A stretch of DNA of 23,623 nucleotides from UBA1774 sp045223835 (GTDB taxonomy: Bacteria; Bacillota; Clostridia; Oscillospirales; Oscillospiraceae), in contig JBGUZS010000101.1 of NCBI GenBank assembly GCA_045223835.1, positions 1 through 23,623 on the forward strand. Reading direction: 5' to 3'. The notes under the pieces were generated by a model. That model was not told the origin of the DNA and searched no databases. It saw only the letters and a list, made by a program, of their open reading frames with translations. The position numbers and the translations under genes are program-made. Positions 20,598-23,623 of this stretch are shown here, one piece after another; within the stretch, counting starts at the first letter, position 1; each line of letters begins with the position of its first letter.

Positions 20598-22763
20598 TCA
20601 TGCCCCCGGCTCCGCCTTTTCCTTATATTCGATGCAGAGCATCGTGATATCGTCAAACTGCTCGGCGTCCTTCACGAAGGCCTCCATCGCCCGGCGGACC
20701 TGGGTGATGATCTGCTTCGGGGACGCCTCCGGGGACTCGTTCAGCGCCTCCAGCATGCGGCCGGTCCCGAACATCTCCCGGGCGGCCTCTCCCCCCATGG
20801 CCTCCGGCACGCCGTCCGTATAGACGAACACCTTCGATCCCGGCTCCAGCTGAAGCTCGTATTCCCGGTAAACCATTCCGCCCATGCCGCCCATGACGAA
20901 TCCGTGCTTGTCCTTCAGCAGCTCAAACTGCCCGTCCGGCTTCCGGACGGTGGGGTATTCGTGCCCCGCGTTGGCGGCGGTCAGCCTGCCGGTGGACAGC
21001 TCCAGGATCCCCACCCAGGCCGTGACGAACATCTCCTCCTGGTTGTTGGCGCAGATCGCGTCATTCGTCCGGGTAAGGATCTCCGCAGGAGACTTGCCCA
21101 TGGCGGCATAGCTCTGCAGGATGATCTTGGAGGCCATCATAAACAGCGCCGCGGGGACCCCCTTGCCGGAGACGTCGGCGATCACCATGCCCAGATGATC
21201 CTCGTCGATCAGGAAGAAATCGTAAAAATCTCCCCCCACCTCCCGGGCGGGGTCCATGAGGGCGTAGATGTCGAATTCCGAGCGGTCGGGAAAGGGCGGG
21301 AAGATATTGGGCAGCATCGCCGCCTGGATCCGGGTGGCCAGGCCCAGCTCGGTGCTGATGCGTTCTCTCTCTGCGGTGATGGCCTCGTTCTCCCGGAGGT
21401 ATTCCTTCATCCGCAGCGTCAGGGATTGGAAGGAATTCGCCAGCGTCTGGGTCTCGTCGCCGGTATCCAGGTCCCAGGTGAAGTCCAGATTGTCCCCCTG
21501 CATGGAGCCGACCTTCTCGGTGAGCAGCCGGATCGGCTTGACGATCCGGTTGGAAAGCGCCACGGAAACGACCAGGGCGATGTACACCGACAAGCCCAGC
21601 AGGATCAGCAGCAGGATATTGGCGCTCCGGATATACCGGTTGGATTCCTGAAAGGATTTTTCCGTCATCTGGTCGATATTGACCAGGAGCTGGTTGGTGG
21701 GGGCCTCCACCGCCTCCTGGGAGAGAAAGACGATCATGGACCAGCCGACGCTCTTCATGGGGGCGAAGGCCGCATAGCTGGGGACTCCGTCCAGGGTGAG
21801 CAGCGTCACTCCGGGCTTCCCGGCGACCGCGTTGCGGGTCATCTCCGCCAGGGCCTCGTCCTCCGAAAGGCGAAGGTCCTGTGCGTCGGTGACCGCGGCA
21901 AGGGTCCCCTCCTCGTAGGTGGAGAACAGGACCTGCCCCCTGCGGTTCAGGATGCAGGCGTTGCCGCTTTCCCCCAGATCCACGCTTTTGACCAGGGTCT
22001 CCAGGTCGTCCAGGTACATGCCCGCGCCGGCGACCCCCATGAGCCGCTCCCCGAGGAAGACCGGCACGCCGCACATGATCGCCAGGCGCGGAGTGTGGGC
22101 ATCCTTGGTGACCGGGGTGAAGAAGGGCTCCCCGGTCCTGGCCGCGCCTTCGTACCAGGGACGCTCCTTCGCCTCCATGGGCATCAGGCTTCCCGACTCA
22201 TCATACTTTTTGGCGGGGATGAAGTCCGCCTGAACCATGAAGCCCGATTCCGTCGCCACATAGATGGAGGCCATATTCTCCTGGCTGGCGTTCACGGCCA
22301 TGAGCACATCCTGAACGTTGCCGATCAGCTCCAGCTCCTCCCGGATCTCCGGATCTGACGGATCCGTTTTCGCGGAATACAGGACCTGGATCGTCAGCGC
22401 TCCGTCCTTTTCGGGGTCGGGCAGGGGCACGGGCCGCGGGGCATACTGCTCCGGATGGCTGTAGATCTGCCCGGCGACGGAAGCCGCGACGCGGACTCCC
22501 CGTTCAAACTCAAAAAAGAGCTCGTCCGCGATTTCCGCCTTGTTCTCGGCCAGCTCCATCATCCGGCGCTGGGACTGCTCGGTCATATAGGCCGAGGATT
22601 TGTCCCCGATGGTCTCGCTGAGGCTGCGGTTGGAAGCGGCCAGCGCATTCGAGGATTTCTTCATCGTCAGGAAGAAAATGATCCCGGCGACCAGCAGCAT
22701 CCCGATCACCGCCGCGATCATCGCCCGGAGGATCTTTCTGCCCAAGGATCTGTTTTTGCTCAT
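20598..22763 (-). CDS. Membrane sensor-HAMP-PP2C (SpoIIE/RsbU-type) serine phosphatase
   Basis: A 721-residue membrane protein. A short basic N-terminus precedes membrane helix 1 (about 13-32). Residues about 40-370 are an extracellular double Cache-like sensor (RPWYEGAARTGEPFFTPV, then PVFLGERLMGVAGAGMYLDDL). Helix 2 (about 382-404) leads into HAMP (about 405-460, SNRIVKPIRLLTEKV). Residues about 465-490 form a coiled linker (AERERISTELGLATRIQAAM) and about 500-715 are the PP2C domain: metal-binding aspartates in VGGDFYD (near 512), IADVSGKG (near 530), YTDGVPEA (near 650) and DDITML (near 704), plus ANAGHEYP. Such proteins dephosphorylate anti-anti-sigma factors and so release an alternative sigma factor when the sensor binds ligand. 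No sigma or STAS-domain gene is here. GAGAGAGG lies 5 nt before the ATG at 22763. First gene of a two-gene operon with the NTF2-like gene. Confidence 0.9.
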   Translation of the reverse strand: MSKNRSLGRKILRAMIAAVIGMLLVAGIIFFLTMKKSSNALAASNRSLSETIGDKSSAYMTEQSQRRMMELAENKAEIADELFFEFERGVRVAASVAGQIYSHPEQYAPRPVPLPDPEKDGALTIQVLYSAKTDPSDPEIREELELIGNVQDVLMAVNASQENMASIYVATESGFMVQADFIPAKKYDESGSLMPMEAKERPWYEGAARTGEPFFTPVTKDAHTPRLAIMCGVPVFLGERLMGVAGAGMYLDDLETLVKSVDLGESGNACILNRRGQVLFSTYEEGTLAAVTDAQDLRLSEDEALAEMTRNAVAGKPGVTLLTLDGVPSYAAFAPMKSVGWSMIVFLSQEAVEAPTNQLLVNIDQMTEKSFQESNRYIRSANILLLILLGLSVYIALVVSVALSNRIVKPIRLLTEKVGSMQGDNLDFTWDLDTGDETQTLANSFQSLTLRMKEYLRENEAITAERERISTELGLATRIQAAMLPNIFPPFPDRSEFDIYALMDPAREVGGDFYDFFLIDEDHLGMVIADVSGKGVPAALFMMASKIILQSYAAMGKSPAEILTRTNDAICANNQEEMFVTAWVGILELSTGRLTAANAGHEYPTVRKPDGQFELLKDKHGFVMGGMGGMVYREYELQLEPGSKVFVYTDGVPEAMGGEAAREMFGTGRMLEALNESPEASPKQIITQVRRAMEAFVKDAEQFDDITMLCIEYKEKAEPGA

Positions 22764-22871
22764 GCGTTCCTCTCTCCCAGCATGGATCATCCGGTACGCC
22801 TAGCCGGTCCGCGAAGGGCGATATCCGGCCCGGATGAGGGCAAACGCCCGATACTCCCGATTTTTTCTCCC

Positions 22872-22900
22872 AGTATAATATGAGTCGGCCCGGATTTCCA
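22872..22900 (-). promoter_or_regulatory. Promoter of the phosphatase operon
   Basis: On the minus strand TGGAAA (22900-22895), 17 bp and TATACT (22877-22872) lie about 110 bp upstream of the start. The rest of 22901-22989 is non-coding and holds two overlapping possible hairpins, CCCGCA/TGCGGG (22937-22957) and CGCAGAAA/TTTCTGCG (22939-22966). Confidence 0.45.
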
Positions 22901-22989
22901 CAGGGAATTCATCCGCTGCGGGAATATCCGGGCGCACCCGCAGAAATCCCTTGCGGGCTTTCTGCGTTGAAACGGCGAAAGGCCGTGCC

Positions 22990-23032
22990 AAAAAAATTTC
23001 TGCCGGCCTTCCCCGATCGGGAGAGCCGGCAG
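22990..23032 (-). terminator. Terminator of the four-helix-bundle gene
   Basis: CTGCCGGC (23000-23007) and GCCGGCAG (23025-23032) enclose the inner palindrome CCCGATCGGG. On the minus strand the stem is followed by AAATTTTTTT (22999-22990). It lies 111 bp past the stop at 23144. Confidence 0.75.
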
Positions 23033-23109
23033 TCGGTTTCCTGGCGTTACAGGCAATTCCTGCGCCGTCGATCGCCGGGCAGACCCCGCGCGCCGGGCCG
23101 ATGACGGCT

Positions 23110-23138
23110 GCACCGGCGGAGGGGAGGGGTGCTTTTTT
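23110..23138 (+). terminator. Weak + strand terminator-like hairpin
   Basis: GCACC (23110-23114) pairs with GGTGC (23128-23132) over a purine-rich loop and is followed by TTTTTT. The short stem makes this doubtful; no + strand gene is visible just before it. Confidence 0.3.
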
Positions 23139-23143
23139 GATGA

Positions 23144-23500
23144 TTATTCAGCGCCTCCCTTAAGTGTTTTGATGGAAGCGATCAGCATTCGTCTTATTGC
23201 GCCGCAGCTGTTTTTCAAAGGCTTGTATGTTTGTTCATCCAGATATCCCGTTTCAAACAACAATTCAAGCCAGTACTCCGTCTCATAAACTTCCTTGAGA
23301 GATATTTCAAATTTGGAAATAAAGTCTCTTGTCCCCTGCGCATACTGCGCCTCATGGATATTCGCGCCGATAGAGGTGCCGCTTCTGAGCAGTTGGTTTG
23401 TCAGAACGGACTCTCGGTGTTCCTGCTTGATATTTCTGCAAAGAATCACAATTTGTTTGGCAAAATCCTTGGATCTTTCACGGAGAATGCTGTCAGCCAT
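23144..23500 (-). CDS. Four-helix-bundle protein (23S rRNA intervening-sequence / Avd-like family)
   Basis: A 118-residue, nearly all-helical protein of standard length for the family. It has the family core: LRERSKDFAKQIVILCRNI (helix 1), NQLLRSGTSIGANIHEAQYA, a SKFEISLKEVYETEYWLELL helix and a final helix. The LLRSGTSIGANIxEA motif is diagnostic. Members were first found in insertions of bacterial 23S rRNA and related proteins (Avd) act with diversity-generating reverse transcriptases; most members, as here, stand alone and have no proven role. No reverse transcriptase or rRNA lies near it. The ATG at 23500 (MADSILRERS, GAGGGG 6 nt upstream) matches usual N-termini; an in-frame ATG at 23527 with AGGA is an alternative. 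It ends with the terminator at 22990-23032. Base composition is AT-richer than its neighbours, which fits mobility. Confidence 0.85.
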   Translation of the reverse strand: MADSILRERSKDFAKQIVILCRNIKQEHRESVLTNQLLRSGTSIGANIHEAQYAQGTRDFISKFEISLKEVYETEYWLELLFETGYLDEQTYKPLKNSCGAIRRMLIASIKTLKGGAE

Positions 23501-23623
23501 CGTCAACCCCTCAGACCTGTTTGTCATCGGTAAATCCTGTTCAAGTGATATTCCCGCTTTCAGCGGCAGTTTAATTGCGCTTTACGGCGCAGTTATATTC
23601 TATTCGCCCTCTAAGCTGCGCCC

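Noticed and set aside
20571..22358. Long + strand frame opposite the phosphatase
   Set aside because: Shadow; the minus strand has all PP2C, HAMP and membrane features.
23144..23500. Possible diversity-generating retroelement because of the Avd-like protein
   Set aside because: No reverse transcriptase, template repeat or variable repeat is visible in the window; the four-helix-bundle family is usually stand-alone.

Overview
The window looks like a chromosomal segment of a fairly GC-rich Firmicute of the class Clostridia, probably a gut-associated Oscillospiraceae-type bacterium. This rests on strong AGGAGG-type ribosome binding sites, several lipobox lipoproteins of the solute-binding class, an SLH-anchored NlpC/P60 wall hydrolase, an anaerobic glycyl radical enzyme and a SpoIIE/RsbU-type phosphatase. 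The taxon is an inference; no rRNA or tRNA is present to confirm it.

Layout. 1-242: a palindromic intergenic element and two tandem + strand terminators. 243-3031: a lipoprotein substrate-binding protein (-), and divergently a secreted protein gene (+) that has a MerR-type promoter and is broken by a one-base frameshift. 3083-5613: secG (-) with promoter and terminator, and divergently a large cytoplasmic beta-helix protein, probably carbohydrate-active. 5746-8322: an 858-residue lipoprotein with an apparent propeller-like N-terminal half and a solute-binding C-terminal half (-). 8457-9821: a MATE exporter (-), sharing an overlapping divergent promoter region with 9940-11577, a fused CYTH (triphosphate tunnel)-alanine racemase. 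Close behind it, 11643-13616 encodes an exported NlpC/P60 hydrolase with SLH domains, so a D-alanine enzyme and a wall hydrolase form a likely operon.

13610-15993 is an accessory patch bracketed by two copies of an ~85 bp structured repeat. It holds an XRE regulator with a membrane segment and no canonical start codon, a short in-frame coding remnant, a frameshifted minus-strand relic, an AT-rich 284-residue orphan protein, and the first codons of what looks like a conjugative-element gene cut off after about 16 residues. This reads as a graveyard of mobile-element pieces.

16020-18470 is a glycyl radical enzyme (-) with a GCQE active-site motif and no activating enzyme in the window. 18848-19372 is a small lipoprotein driven by a second MerR-type promoter nearly identical to the one at 2232-2262; no MerR gene is present. 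19564-22763 is a two-gene minus-strand operon: a membrane sensor-HAMP-PP2C phosphatase followed by a tandem NTF2/SnoaL-like protein. 23144-23500 is a four-helix-bundle protein of the 23S rRNA intervening-sequence family.

The most interesting items are the CYTH-alanine racemase fusion, the pair of matched MerR-type promoters on two unrelated exported proteins, the glycyl radical enzyme of uncertain class, and the propeller/solute-binding fusion. I see no CRISPR array, prophage or complete new defence system.
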